Positions 52,750 through 61,424 of a stretch of 64,000 bases of DNA are shown in pieces; positions within the stretch are counted from its first letter, which is position 1, and the number at the start of each line of letters is the position of its first letter. The stretch covers positions 1,302,001 to 1,366,000 of the forward strand of contig NZ_CP010836.1 in NCBI RefSeq assembly GCF_000935025.1, written 5' to 3'. A model generated the notes under the pieces. That model saw only the letters and a program-made list of their open reading frames with translations, was not told the origin of the DNA and did not search any database. The stretch is from Sphingomonas hengshuiensis (GTDB taxonomy: Bacteria; Pseudomonadota; Alphaproteobacteria; Sphingomonadales; Sphingomonadaceae). A program made the position numbers and the translations under genes.

Positions 52750-52770
52750 GAGAATGACGGAGAGAACGCC

Positions 52771-54030
52771 ATGCGCCGTGTAGTGGTCACCGGCCTTGGG
52801 CTCGTCACCCCCCTGGGTGCCGATGTCGAGACTGCCTGGAGGAACATCCTCGCCGCCAAGTCCGGCGCGGGGGTTATCCAGCGATTCGATGCGACCGAAT
52901 TTCACACCAACTATGCGTGTGAAGTGAAGCCGGCGGGGCATGAATATGGCTTCGACCCGAATCTGCGCGTCGACCACAAGGTCCAGCGCCAGGTCGATCC
53001 CTTCATCATCTTCGGCATCGATGCGGCCGGACAGGCGATCGAGGACGCCGGCTTGCTCGACATGACCGACGAGCAGCGCTTTCGCGCAGGCTGTTCGATC
53101 GGCGCGGGCATTGGCGGTCTGCCGGGAATCGAGAGCGAATCGCTCGTCCTCGCCGCCAAGGGGCCGAAGCGGGTTTCGCCGCATTTCGTCCATGGCCGGC
53201 TGATCAACCTGATCTCGGGCCAGGTTTCGATCAAATACGGGCTGATGGGGCCGAATCACGCCGTCGTCACGGCGTGCTCGACCGGCGCGCATTCGATCGG
53301 CGACGCCGCGCGGATGATCGCGATGGACGATGCCGACGTCATGCTGGCGGGCGGCGCCGAGGGCGCGATCTGCCCGATCGGCATCGCCGGCTTCGGCCAG
53401 GCGCGCGCGCTGTCGACCAATTTCCGCGATGAGCCGTGGCGGGGCAGCCGCCCCTGGGACCAGGACCGCGATGGCTTCGTCATGGGCGAGGGCGCGGGCG
53501 TTGTGGTGCTCGAGGAATATGAGCACGCCAAGGCGCGCGGCGCGAAAATTTACGCCGAAGTCATCGGTTATGGCCTGTCGGGCGACGCCTATCACGTGAC
53601 GGCGCCGCACCCCGAGGGTTCGGGCGCGTTCCGTTCGATGCAGATGGCGATGCGCAAGTCGGGCCTCGCGCTGTCGGACATCGATTATATCAACGCGCAT
53701 GGCACTTCGACGCCGATGGGCGACGAACTGGAACTGGGCGCGGTCCGCCGGCTGTTCGGAAGCGACCTGGACGGCGTGTCGATGAGCTCGACCAAGTCGG
53801 CGATCGGGCATCTGCTGGGCGGCGCGGGCGCAGTCGAGAGCATCTTCTGCATCCTCGCGCTGCGCGACCAGATCGTGCCGCCGACGCTCAACCTCGACAA
53901 TCCGAGCGAGAATTGCGCGGGCGTCGACCTGGTCCCGCACAAGGCCAAGGAGCGCAAGGTCAAGGCCGTGCTCAACAATTCGTTCGGCTTTGGCGGCACC
54001 AATGCCAGCCTGGTGATGCGCGCTGTCTGA
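52771..54030 (+). CDS. fabF: 3-oxoacyl-ACP synthase II
   Basis: A 419-residue condensing enzyme that elongates acyl-ACP with malonyl-ACP. Catalytic residues: Cys169 in A-C-S-T-G-A, His in N-A-H-G-T-S-T and His in I-G-H-L-L-G-G-A-G. The end is N-S-F-G-F-G-G-T-N. ATG 52771 with a GGAGAG site. Directly after the terminator at 52695-52749. Confidence 0.97.
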   Translation: MRRVVVTGLGLVTPLGADVETAWRNILAAKSGAGVIQRFDATEFHTNYACEVKPAGHEYGFDPNLRVDHKVQRQVDPFIIFGIDAAGQAIEDAGLLDMTDEQRFRAGCSIGAGIGGLPGIESESLVLAAKGPKRVSPHFVHGRLINLISGQVSIKYGLMGPNHAVVTACSTGAHSIGDAARMIAMDDADVMLAGGAEGAICPIGIAGFGQARALSTNFRDEPWRGSRPWDQDRDGFVMGEGAGVVVLEEYEHAKARGAKIYAEVIGYGLSGDAYHVTAPHPEGSGAFRSMQMAMRKSGLALSDIDYINAHGTSTPMGDELELGAVRRLFGSDLDGVSMSSTKSAIGHLLGGAGAVESIFCILALRDQIVPPTLNLDNPSENCAGVDLVPHKAKERKVKAVLNNSFGFGGTNASLVMRAV

Positions 54031-54094
54031 AGACCCGCCCCGGCGCGGTCCGCGCCGGCGGGCCGGTGGCTGCGCGATCCTGATCGCTGTTCTG

Positions 54095-55024
54095 GTGGTG
54101 ATCGCGCTCGGGCTGGGGGTGCTCCAATATTGGGGCGGCCCCGGCCCGGCGCGCAGCAATGTTTCGGTGGAAGTGCCCGACGGCGCGACGCTGACCCGCG
54201 CCGCGGCCGAGCTGGAAAAGGCCGGCGCGATCCGCTCCGCGCGCCCATTCGTGCTGCTGGCGCGCGTGCTGGGCGGCGGCGAGGCGATCAAGGCGGGCGA
54301 ATATCGCATCCCCGCGCGGCTGAGCGAGGCCGACATCCTCAAGCTGCTCCAGGGCGGGCGCACGCTCCAGCGTTTCGTGACGATCCCGGAGGGTACGCCC
54401 TCCATCCTGGTCTATGAGACGCTGATGAAGGCGCCGCAGCTCAGCGGGACGATCGCGGTGCCCGAGGAGGGCAGCGTGCTGCCCGACAGCTATGCCTATA
54501 ATCGCGGCGACACGCGGCAGGCGATGCTGGAGCGGATGCAGAAGGCGATGACCGACTATCTCGCCAAGGCATGGGAAGCGCGCAAGCCCGGCATCGCCGT
54601 GAAGACCCCGCAGGAAGCGCTGATCCTCGCCTCGATCGTCGAGAAGGAGACCGGCAAGCCGGAGGAGCGCCGGACGGTCGCCGCGGTCTATTCGAACCGG
54701 CTGCGGCAGAATATGATGCTCCAGGCCGACCCGACGATCATCTATCCGATCACCAAGGGCAAGCCGCTGGGCCGCCGCATCCTCCAGTCCGAAGTGCGCG
54801 CGGTGAATGCCTATAACACCTATGCGATGACCGGCCTGCCCGCCGGGCCGATCGCCAATCCGGGGCGGGCGAGCATCGACGCAGTGCTCGACCCGGCGCA
54901 ATCGACCGCGCTCTATTTCGTCGCGGACGGCAGCGGCGGGCACGTGTTCGCCGACACGCTGGAACAGCATAATGCGAACGTGCAGAAATGGTACGCGCTG
55001 CGGCGGGCTAGGGGTGAGATGTAG
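54095..55024 (+). CDS. mltG: Endolytic murein transglycosylase MltG
   Basis: A protein of about 309 residues (YceG family) that cuts nascent glycan strands near the membrane. It has an N-terminal membrane helix (V-I-A-L-G-L-G-V-L) followed by a LysM-like region (G-A-T-L-T-R-A-A-A-E-L) and the catalytic part with L-A-S-I-V-E-K-E-T-G, whose Glu is the catalytic acid, then L-Q-A-D-P-T-I-I-Y, Y-N-T-Y and G-L-P-A-G-P-I-A-N-P-G. GTG 54095 is the first standard start but cuts the membrane helix short; the frame stays open to 54017 and a CTG at 54023, overlapping the fabF end, would give the full helix. The true start is uncertain. Confidence 0.9.
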   Translation: MVIALGLGVLQYWGGPGPARSNVSVEVPDGATLTRAAAELEKAGAIRSARPFVLLARVLGGGEAIKAGEYRIPARLSEADILKLLQGGRTLQRFVTIPEGTPSILVYETLMKAPQLSGTIAVPEEGSVLPDSYAYNRGDTRQAMLERMQKAMTDYLAKAWEARKPGIAVKTPQEALILASIVEKETGKPEERRTVAAVYSNRLRQNMMLQADPTIIYPITKGKPLGRRILQSEVRAVNAYNTYAMTGLPAGPIANPGRASIDAVLDPAQSTALYFVADGSGGHVFADTLEQHNANVQKWYALRRARGEM

Positions 55025-55033
55025 GCTTAATCG

Positions 55034-55102
55034 CCTGAGGTCCCGGCTTTCGCCGGGATGACGGGCGGGGGGCGTCATCCCGGCGAAAGCCGGGACCTCA
55101 GG
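55034..55102. repeat. 30-bp-arm palindrome, copy 1
   Basis: Left arm 55034-55063, right arm 55073-55102, exact reverse complements with a 9-base loop. Each arm contains a further inner palindrome (CCCGGCTTTCGCCGGG region). The flank AGGAAGG (55105-55111) doubles as the ribosome site of the nuclease gene. Confidence 0.9.
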
Positions 55103-55118
55103 AGAGGAAGGACCGCAC

Positions 55119-55406
55119 TTGCCCGGCTGGACCTACATCATGACCAACAAGCCGCGCGGGGTGCTCTACATCGGCGTCACCGCGGCGCTCAACCAGCGCG
55201 TGCAGCAGCATCGCGAGGGCAAGGGCTCCAGCTTCTGCGCCCGGTACAATCTCACCCGGCTCGTACTCGCCGAGCCGCATGACTCGATCGACGACGCGAT
55301 TGTTCGTGAGAAGCGGCTCAAGGAGTGGCGGCGCGCGTGGAAGATCGCGCTGATCGAGGAGACCAATCCGGAGTGGCGGGATTTGTTTGGGGAGGTTTGG
55401 GAGTAG
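55119..55406 (+). CDS. GIY-YIG nuclease family protein
   Basis: A 95-residue single-domain GIY-YIG protein (UPF0213/YhbQ-like). Visible motifs: the GIY-like G-V-L-Y-I-G-V-T at residues 14-21, an Arg/His helix (R-V-Q-Q-H-R-E-G), the Y-N-L-T-R-L-V strand, and the conserved E-K-R-L-K-E-W-R-R-x-W-K with catalytic Glu, then N-P-E-W-R-D-L. The start is TTG 55119 with AGGAAGG about eight bases upstream, supplied by the flank of palindrome copy 1. The gene is enclosed by the two palindromes and looks like the active part of a small mobile unit. Alternatively it is a domesticated repair nuclease. Confidence 0.88.
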   Translation: MPGWTYIMTNKPRGVLYIGVTAALNQRVQQHREGKGSSFCARYNLTRLVLAEPHDSIDDAIVREKRLKEWRRAWKIALIEETNPEWRDLFGEVWE

Positions 55407-55411
55407 AGTCG

Positions 55412-55482
55412 CCTGAGGTCCCGGCTTTCGCCGGGATGACGCATCCACAAACCGTCATCCCGGCGAAAGCCGGGACCTCAGG
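55412..55482. repeat. 30-bp-arm palindrome, copy 2
   Basis: Left arm 55412-55441, right arm 55453-55482, identical to copy 1 in both arms, with an 11-base loop of different sequence. It lies five bases after the nuclease stop and ends 13 bases before the eda stop; it can act as terminator for both converging genes. Confidence 0.9.
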
Positions 55483-55494
55483 CAAGGAAGGACT

Positions 55495-56100
55495 TTACGC
55501 CCCCAGCCCAGCCGCAGCCCGAGCCTTCGCCTCCACCTCGTCCATCGACCCCGTAGCGATCCAGCTTCCGCCAACGCACAGCACCGGCCCGAAGCTCAGC
55601 CACTCCGGCGCGCTCGCCAGCGTGATGCCGCCGGTGGGGCAGAATTTCGCCTGGTAGAAGGGCGCGGCGAGGGCCTTGAGCGCCTTCAACCCGCCCGAGG
55701 TCTCGGCGGGGAAGAATTTGAAATATTCGAGGCCCAGGTCGAGCCCGCGCATGATGTCGCCCGCGGTCGCGGTGCCGGGGAGGAACGGGACGCCGCTGGC
55801 GATGATCGGGTCGGCCAGCCGCTCGGTCAGCCCCGGCGAGACGATGAACTCGGCGCCGGCGTCCATCACCTGCTTGAACTGCGCGCCGTTGACGACGGTG
55901 CCCGCGCCGACGATCGCGCCGGGGACCTTCTGCATCTCGGCCATCGCCTCCAGCGCGGCGCCGGTGCGCATCGTGACTTCGAGCACACGCAGGCCGCCCT
56001 TGACCAGCGCCTCGGCCAGCGGGCGCGCGGTGGCGGCGTCCTCGATCACCAGCACGGGGATCACCGGGCTGGTGCGCATGATCGTCTCGATGGTCGTCAC
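55495..56100 (-). CDS. eda: 2-dehydro-3-deoxyphosphogluconate (KDPG) aldolase
   Basis: A 201-residue class I aldolase that splits KDPG to pyruvate and glyceraldehyde-3-phosphate, the last Entner-Doudoroff step. Motifs: V-I-P-V-L-V-I, E-V-T-M-R-T (Glu), G-A-G-T-V, and the Schiff-base Lys in F-K-F-F-P-A-E, then P-T-G-G-I. Start GTG 56100 follows the glk stop with no gap. Last gene of zwf-pgl-edd-glk-eda. Confidence 0.96.
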   Translation of the reverse strand: MTTIETIMRTSPVIPVLVIEDAATARPLAEALVKGGLRVLEVTMRTGAALEAMAEMQKVPGAIVGAGTVVNGAQFKQVMDAGAEFIVSPGLTERLADPIIASGVPFLPGTATAGDIMRGLDLGLEYFKFFPAETSGGLKALKALAAPFYQAKFCPTGGITLASAPEWLSFGPVLCVGGSWIATGSMDEVEAKARAAAGLGA

Positions 56101-57075
56101 TTAGGCCTCCTGGGCATGTTCCTGCGCGAACGCGGCGGCGGCGCCATAGAGCCCCGGCTGCGGATGCGTGATGAGCTTGACGGGAATCGATGCCATCAGG
56201 TTCCGGAACCGGCCCTTGGCAACGAAACGCTCGCCAAATCCCGATTGCAGCAGATGGTCCTTCAAGCGCAACCCCAGACCGCCGGCAATCACCACGCCGG
56301 TGGGCCCATGGGTCAGCGCCAGGTCGCCCGCGATCGCGCCGAGGCTGAGGCAGAACCGGTCCATCGCCGCGACGGCGAGGCTGTCGGTGCCCTCCAGCGC
56401 GAGCTGCCACACCTGCTTGTCGTCCAGCCGCGGGATGGCGCGCTTCTCAAGCTCGGCCAGCGTCTCATAGATCGCGACGATCGCCGGACCCGCGGCGATC
56501 CGCTCGGTCGAGACGCGGTTGAACGTCTTGCGCAGCCGCCGGACGAATGCGTCCTCGATCGGATCAAGCGGCGCGAAATCGACATGCCCGCCCTCGGTCG
56601 CGATGATGTCATAGCCGTGGCGGTGGCGGAAAACCTGCGCGACGCCCAGCCCGGTGCCGGGGCCGCAGACGGTGATCGACCCGCGATCCGGCAGCGGCGT
56701 GTCGGGCCCGCACAGATGGACGAAGGAATCTTCCTCAAGCTGGGCGACGGCATGGCCGATCGCCGCGAAATCATTGACGAGCGTCCAGGTATCGGCGCCC
56801 AGCCGCTGCGGGATCAGTGGCGGGCGGATGATCCAGGGGTTGTTGGTCAGCTTGATCAGCTCGCCGTTGATCGGCGACGCCAGCGCGATCGCCGCCGCGC
56901 GCGGCAGCGGCCGGTCGAGCGACGCGCCGAACGCCTGCCAGGCGAGCTGGAGGCTCGGATGGTCGGCGACCTTCTGGGTCATGGGCTCGGCCATCGAAAC
57001 GACGCGGCCCTTGGCCACTTCCGCAATTGCGAAGCGAGCGTGGGTTCCGCCGATGTCGACTGCGACAACTTCCAT
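56101..57075 (-). CDS. glk: Glucokinase
   Basis: A 324-residue ROK-independent bacterial glucokinase (Glk type). ATP and sugar motifs: V-A-V-D-I-G-G-T-H-A-R-F at the N-terminus, N-D-F-A-A-I-G, G-P-G-T-G-L-G-V, E-G-G-H-V-D-F-A-P and G-G-L-G-L-R near the end. It phosphorylates glucose to feed zwf. ATG 57075 is used; the longer frame runs into the gap upstream. Confidence 0.95.
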   Translation of the reverse strand: MEVVAVDIGGTHARFAIAEVAKGRVVSMAEPMTQKVADHPSLQLAWQAFGASLDRPLPRAAAIALASPINGELIKLTNNPWIIRPPLIPQRLGADTWTLVNDFAAIGHAVAQLEEDSFVHLCGPDTPLPDRGSITVCGPGTGLGVAQVFRHRHGYDIIATEGGHVDFAPLDPIEDAFVRRLRKTFNRVSTERIAAGPAIVAIYETLAELEKRAIPRLDDKQVWQLALEGTDSLAVAAMDRFCLSLGAIAGDLALTHGPTGVVIAGGLGLRLKDHLLQSGFGERFVAKGRFRNLMASIPVKLITHPQPGLYGAAAAFAQEHAQEA

Positions 57076-57236
57076 GCGTTCTACGTGTCCTCTCCCGCCG
57101 GGCTGGCTGTCAACGCTGACAGTCCGGCCCCGCTCTTCTTCCCGCCCAACGCGGCGTTGTAAAGGACCCACTGCCGGTCCTGCGGCGAAACCTGCCGCAA
57201 ACGCTTTGCAATCCGTCCCGCCGCGACCGGCGGCGG

Positions 57237-59057
57237 TTACAGCCCCGCTTCGGCCAGCATCGCCGATCCGCCGAGTTCGGCTTCGCTGGCATGGTTGCGC
57301 AGCATCGCGAACAGCTCGCGCCCGGTGCCGATCGCCGCGGGTGGCGCCACGGCGAGGTCGCGTGCGGCCCATTCGGCGGGGTCGACCAGTGCCTCCAGCA
57401 CCCCGGCCTCGGCATCGAGCCGGACGATATCGCCGTCGCGCAGCTTGCCGATCGGGCCGCCGCCCAGCGCCTCGGGCGAGAGATGGATCGCCGCGGGCAC
57501 CTTGCCGCTGGCCCCCGACATCCGCCCATCGGTGACGAGCGCGACGCGGAAGCCCTTGTTCTGGAGCACGCCCAGCGGCGGGGTCAGCTTGTGCAATTCG
57601 GGCATGCCGTTGGCGCGCGGCCCCTGGAACCGCACGACGACCACGACGTCGCGGTCGAGCTCACCCGCCTTGAATGCGTCCTGCACCGCCTGCTGGTCCG
57701 AAAACACGCGCGCGGGCGCTTCGATCACCCAGCGATCGGGGTCGACCGCGGACACCTTGATGCACGCGCGGCCCATATTGCCATGGACCATGCGGAAGCC
57801 GCCTTCGGGCGAGAAGGGGTTGGCGACGGTGCGGACGATGCTGTCGTCGCCGCTCTGTTCGGGATGGTCGTGCCACACCAGCGCGTCGCCCTCGATCGCC
57901 GGCTTGCGGCCATAGGCGGCCATACCTTCCTTGGCGAAGGTCAGCGTGTCGCCGTGCATCAGCCCGGCGCCGAGCAATTCGCGGATCACGAAGCCGGGGC
58001 CGCCGGCATCCTCGAACCCGTTCACGTCCGCCGATCCGTTCGGATAGACGCGGGTGAGCAGCGGCACGGCGCGCGACAGCCGGTCGAAATCCTCCCAGTC
58101 GATGATGATCCCAGCCGACCGCGCGATCGCGGGCAAGTGGATCAAATGGTTGGTCGATCCGCCCGTCGACAGCAACGCGATCGCGGCATTCACCACCGCG
58201 CGCTCGTCGACGATATGCCCGATCGGGCGGTAATCGTCGCCGTTCCAGCCGATCTCGGTCAGCCGGTGGACCGCGGTGCGCGTCAGCTCCTGGCGCAGCT
58301 TGGTCCCCGGATTGGCGAAGGCGGCACCGGGGACGTGGAGGCCCATCGCCTCCATCATCATCTGGTTCGAATTGGCGGTGCCGTAGAAGGTGCAGGTGCC
58401 CTTGCCGTGATAGGCGGCGATCTCGGCCTCGAGCAGTTCCTCGCGGCTCGCCTTGCCCTCGGCATAGCGTTCGCGAACCGCGGCTTTTTCCTTGTTGGGC
58501 AGGCCGGAGCGCATCGGCCCGCCGGGCACCAGCACCATCGGCAGATGGCCGAAACGCAGCGCGCCCATCAGCAGCCCCGGCACGATCTTGTCGCAAATGC
58601 CGAGCAGCGCCGCGCCTTCGAACACGCGGTGGCTGAGCGAGACGGCGGTGGACAGCGCGATCGTGTCGCGGCTGAACAGCGACAGCTCCATCCCCTGGTA
58701 TCCCTGTGTCACGCCGTCGCACATCGCGGGGACGCCGCCCGCCACCTGTGCCGTCGCGCCGACTTCGAGCGCCCAGACCTTCATCTGCTCGGGGTAGCGA
58801 TAATAGGTCGCGTGCGCCGACAGCATGTCGTTGTACGCGGTGACGATGCCGATGTTCATCGCGCGCCCGTCCTTCATCCGGTCACGCTGCTCGTCGGTGC
58901 CGGCATAGGCATGCGCCAGATTGGCGCAGCCCAGCTTGGGCCGGTCGTTGCCCGATTCCAGCTCGCGACGGATCAGGTCGAGATAGGCGGCGCGGCGCGC
59001 CTTCGACCGTTCGAGGATGCGATCGGTGACGGCGGCGATTTCGGGATGCAGGGCCAT
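57237..59057 (-). CDS. edd: 6-phosphogluconate dehydratase
   Basis: A 606-residue [4Fe-4S] dehydratase of the IlvD/Edd family that makes KDPG. It has [29 protein letters not shown] and [13 protein letters not shown]; the three cluster Cys lie in the last three. The end contains [10 protein letters not shown]. Size and motifs fit Edd rather than IlvD. It is flanked by glk and pgl. Confidence 0.97.
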   Translation of the reverse strand: MALHPEIAAVTDRILERSKARRAAYLDLIRRELESGNDRPKLGCANLAHAYAGTDEQRDRMKDGRAMNIGIVTAYNDMLSAHATYYRYPEQMKVWALEVGATAQVAGGVPAMCDGVTQGYQGMELSLFSRDTIALSTAVSLSHRVFEGAALLGICDKIVPGLLMGALRFGHLPMVLVPGGPMRSGLPNKEKAAVRERYAEGKASREELLEAEIAAYHGKGTCTFYGTANSNQMMMEAMGLHVPGAAFANPGTKLRQELTRTAVHRLTEIGWNGDDYRPIGHIVDERAVVNAAIALLSTGGSTNHLIHLPAIARSAGIIIDWEDFDRLSRAVPLLTRVYPNGSADVNGFEDAGGPGFVIRELLGAGLMHGDTLTFAKEGMAAYGRKPAIEGDALVWHDHPEQSGDDSIVRTVANPFSPEGGFRMVHGNMGRACIKVSAVDPDRWVIEAPARVFSDQQAVQDAFKAGELDRDVVVVVRFQGPRANGMPELHKLTPPLGVLQNKGFRVALVTDGRMSGASGKVPAAIHLSPEALGGGPIGKLRDGDIVRLDAEAGVLEALVDPAEWAARDLAVAPPAAIGTGRELFAMLRNHASEAELGGSAMLAEAGL

Positions 59058-59126
59058 GTCTTTAACTCTTGTAGCGGTGGCGACCCTCACCTTTCCGACG
59101 CGATGGGAAGGATGAGGGTGACGGGC

Positions 59127-59834
59127 TCATGCCGCCCAGTGAATGTCGATCGGCAGCTCGACATCGGCAAGGATGCGGCCGACGGGGTAGGGGGAGGAAG
59201 CGCCCTGTTCGATGGCGGCCTCAAGCACGTCGCGCTTGGCCTGGCCGGTGACGGCGATCATCAGCGCGCGGGCGCTGACGATTGCGGCGCGGCTCAGCGT
59301 CACGCGCGCGACCGGCGCCTCGGGCGGGAGCGGATCGGGCATCACGCCCAGCGCGCGGCGCTCCTTGGGGCCGTTGAGCGCCTCGTCATAATCGGGGCCG
59401 GGGAAGATCGACGCGGCATGGCCGTCGCCGCCTACGCCCAGCAGGCAAAGGTCGAGCGGCCAGTGCATGTCCTGGAGCAGCGCGTCGGCGGAGCGGCCCG
59501 CCGCCTTGTAATCGGCGATCGTCGCGCTGACCAACGGGATCACCCGCGCGCCCTTGGGGATGAAGATCTTGCCGATCGCGGTCACGTTCGACAGCGGATC
59601 GCCCAGCGGGACCATGCGATCGTCGCCGGGGACGATCGTCACCCTCTTCCAGTCGAGCTTCGCCTTGGCGAGCTTCTCGTAGATCGGCAGCGGGGTCTTG
59701 CCCCCCGCCAGCGCGACGACTGCCGCGCCGCGCGCATCGAGTGCGCTTTCGATGATGAACTGAACGTCACCTGCGACGGCCGCTGCCATCTCGTCGGCAT
59801 CGTCATAGTCCCACCATTCGATTTCGGTCGTCAT
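59127..59834 (-). CDS. pgl: 6-phosphogluconolactonase
   Basis: A 235-residue DevB-type lactonase that opens 6-phosphogluconolactone. Motifs: V-A-L-A-G-G-K-T-P-L-P-I-Y, V-P-G-D-D-R-M-V-P, D-L-C-L-L-G-V-G-G-D-G-H-A-A-S-I-F-P. It lies between zwf and edd with short gaps (54 and 69 bases). Confidence 0.96.
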   Translation of the reverse strand: MTTEIEWWDYDDADEMAAAVAGDVQFIIESALDARGAAVVALAGGKTPLPIYEKLAKAKLDWKRVTIVPGDDRMVPLGDPLSNVTAIGKIFIPKGARVIPLVSATIADYKAAGRSADALLQDMHWPLDLCLLGVGGDGHAASIFPGPDYDEALNGPKERRALGVMPDPLPPEAPVARVTLSRAAIVSARALMIAVTGQAKRDVLEAAIEQGASSPYPVGRILADVELPIDIHWAA

Positions 59835-59888
59835 TCTAGCTCCTTGGAAATTCGGCAGGGTATATGGGGGATATATGGGCGGGCGCCG

Positions 59889-61346
59889 CTATTCGTTCCA
59901 CGTCACGCCGTCGCGTTCGGTCAGCGCGACCGATGCGGACGGCCCCCAGCTTCCCGAGGCATAGGGCTTGGGCTTGGTGTCCTGGGTTTCCCATCCCTTG
60001 CGGATGCCGTCGACCCATTCCCACTGCGCCTCGACTTCGTCGCGGCGGACGAACAGCGTGGGATCGCCTTCGATCAAATCGAGCAGCAGCCGCTCATAGG
60101 CGATGCGGCGGCGCGTCCCGGCGAACTCGTTCTCGAGGCTGAGGTTCAGCGGCACTTCGCGCAGCCGCACGCCTTCGCGATCGAGCCCGGGCTGCTTGGC
60201 CATCACCAGCAGCCGGACATATTCCTCGGGCTGGAGGCGGATCACCAGCGTATTGGGCTTCAGCGAACCGCCGCGCTCGGCGAAGATCGAATGCGGCACC
60301 GGCTTGAACTGGACCACGATCTCCGACCGCCGCTCGGCCAGCCTTTTGCCGGTGCGCAGGTAGAAGGGGACGCCGTGCCAGCGCCAATTGTCGACATGCG
60401 CCTTGATCGCGACGAACGTCTCGGTGTTCGACGGCTTTTCCAGGTCGGTGGCATAATCGCGCACGATCTGGCCCTTCACCGCGCCGCCGCCATATTGGCC
60501 GGTGACGGTGAGTTGCGCGGTGTCCGCCCCTTCGATCTTGCGCAGCGACCGCAGCACCTTGACCTTCTCGTCGCGAATCGCGGTGCCGTCGAAGCGGGCG
60601 GGGGGCTCCATCGCGATCAGCGCGACGAGCTGGAGCATATGGTTCTGCACCATGTCGCGCAGCGCGCCGGTATCGTTGTAGAATCCCGCGCGCCCCTCCA
60701 ACCCGACCGTCTCGGAGACGGTGATCTGGACATGGTCGATCCCCTGCGCGTTCCATACCGGTTCGAACAGCGAATTGCCGAAACGCAGCGCCAGGATGTT
60801 CTGGACGGTTTCCTTGCCCAGATAATGGTCGATGCGGAAGGTGCGGTCCTCGGGAAAGGCCGCGGCGACGAGGTCGTTGATCTCGCGGCTGGAGTCGAGG
60901 TCGCGGCCCAGCGGCTTCTCCAGCCCGATGCGGACATTCTCGCCGGCCAGCCCCGCCGATTGCAGGCCCTGGATCGTCGGGCCGAACAGCCACGGCGCGG
61001 TCGACAGGAATATCGCCATCCCGTTCGAAATATCGCCGAGCTTCTGCTTCAGCGCGTCGAACCCTTCCAGCGTCGATGCGTCGAGCGGCTGATAGTCGAG
61101 CCGTTGCAGAAAGCTTTCGACAACGCTGTCGTCCTTCAGGTCGTCCGGAAGGAACTCTTCCAGCGAGTGCCGGGCAAAGGCGCGAAATCCGGAATCGTCA
61201 TGGTCCGAACGCGCGGTGCCGGTGATCGTCAGTCCCTTGGGAAGCAGTCCGTCTGCATGGAGCGCGAACAGCGACGGCAACAGCATCCGCTGCGCGAGAT
61301 CGCCGGTGGCTCCGAACAAAAGCAGTTTGCCGACGGGTTGGAGCAT
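59889..61346 (-). CDS. zwf: Glucose-6-phosphate 1-dehydrogenase
   Basis: A 485-residue enzyme that oxidises glucose-6-phosphate. It has the N-terminal dinucleotide loop G-A-T-G-D-L-A-Q-R, E-K-P-L-G, and the substrate motif R171-I-D-H-Y-L-G-K178. ATG 61346 has a GAGGAAAGG site upstream. First gene of the Entner-Doudoroff operon; argC ends 79 bases upstream on the same strand, so the promoter lies in that gap or reads through from argC. Confidence 0.97.
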   Translation of the reverse strand: MLQPVGKLLLFGATGDLAQRMLLPSLFALHADGLLPKGLTITGTARSDHDDSGFRAFARHSLEEFLPDDLKDDSVVESFLQRLDYQPLDASTLEGFDALKQKLGDISNGMAIFLSTAPWLFGPTIQGLQSAGLAGENVRIGLEKPLGRDLDSSREINDLVAAAFPEDRTFRIDHYLGKETVQNILALRFGNSLFEPVWNAQGIDHVQITVSETVGLEGRAGFYNDTGALRDMVQNHMLQLVALIAMEPPARFDGTAIRDEKVKVLRSLRKIEGADTAQLTVTGQYGGGAVKGQIVRDYATDLEKPSNTETFVAIKAHVDNWRWHGVPFYLRTGKRLAERRSEIVVQFKPVPHSIFAERGGSLKPNTLVIRLQPEEYVRLLVMAKQPGLDREGVRLREVPLNLSLENEFAGTRRRIAYERLLLDLIEGDPTLFVRRDEVEAQWEWVDGIRKGWETQDTKPKPYASGSWGPSASVALTERDGVTWNE

Positions 61347-61424
61347 CGTTCGCCTTTCCTCTGGTGCGCGCACGCTCGACACCATCGGGCGACAAAGATC
61401 AAGCGCCCGCCGTCCTCGGCTGGG

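Larger units (their letters stand above)
55031..55493. mobile_element. Candidate mini mobile unit: GIY-YIG gene between two identical palindromes
   Basis: The unit runs from the first palindrome (55031-55113 with flank) through the nuclease gene to the second palindrome (55409-55493 with flank). Both copies share the same outer bases: TCGCC before the first arm and AGGAAGGAC two bases after the second arm. The unit fits exactly in the gap between the mltG stop (55024) and the eda stop (55495-55497), which are convergent. There is no transposase other than the nuclease. Mobility is inferred. Confidence 0.5.

Noticed and set aside
55034..55482. CRISPR-like array
   Set aside because: Only two copies, each a long palindrome, with a protein gene between them; no regular short spacers and no cas genes.
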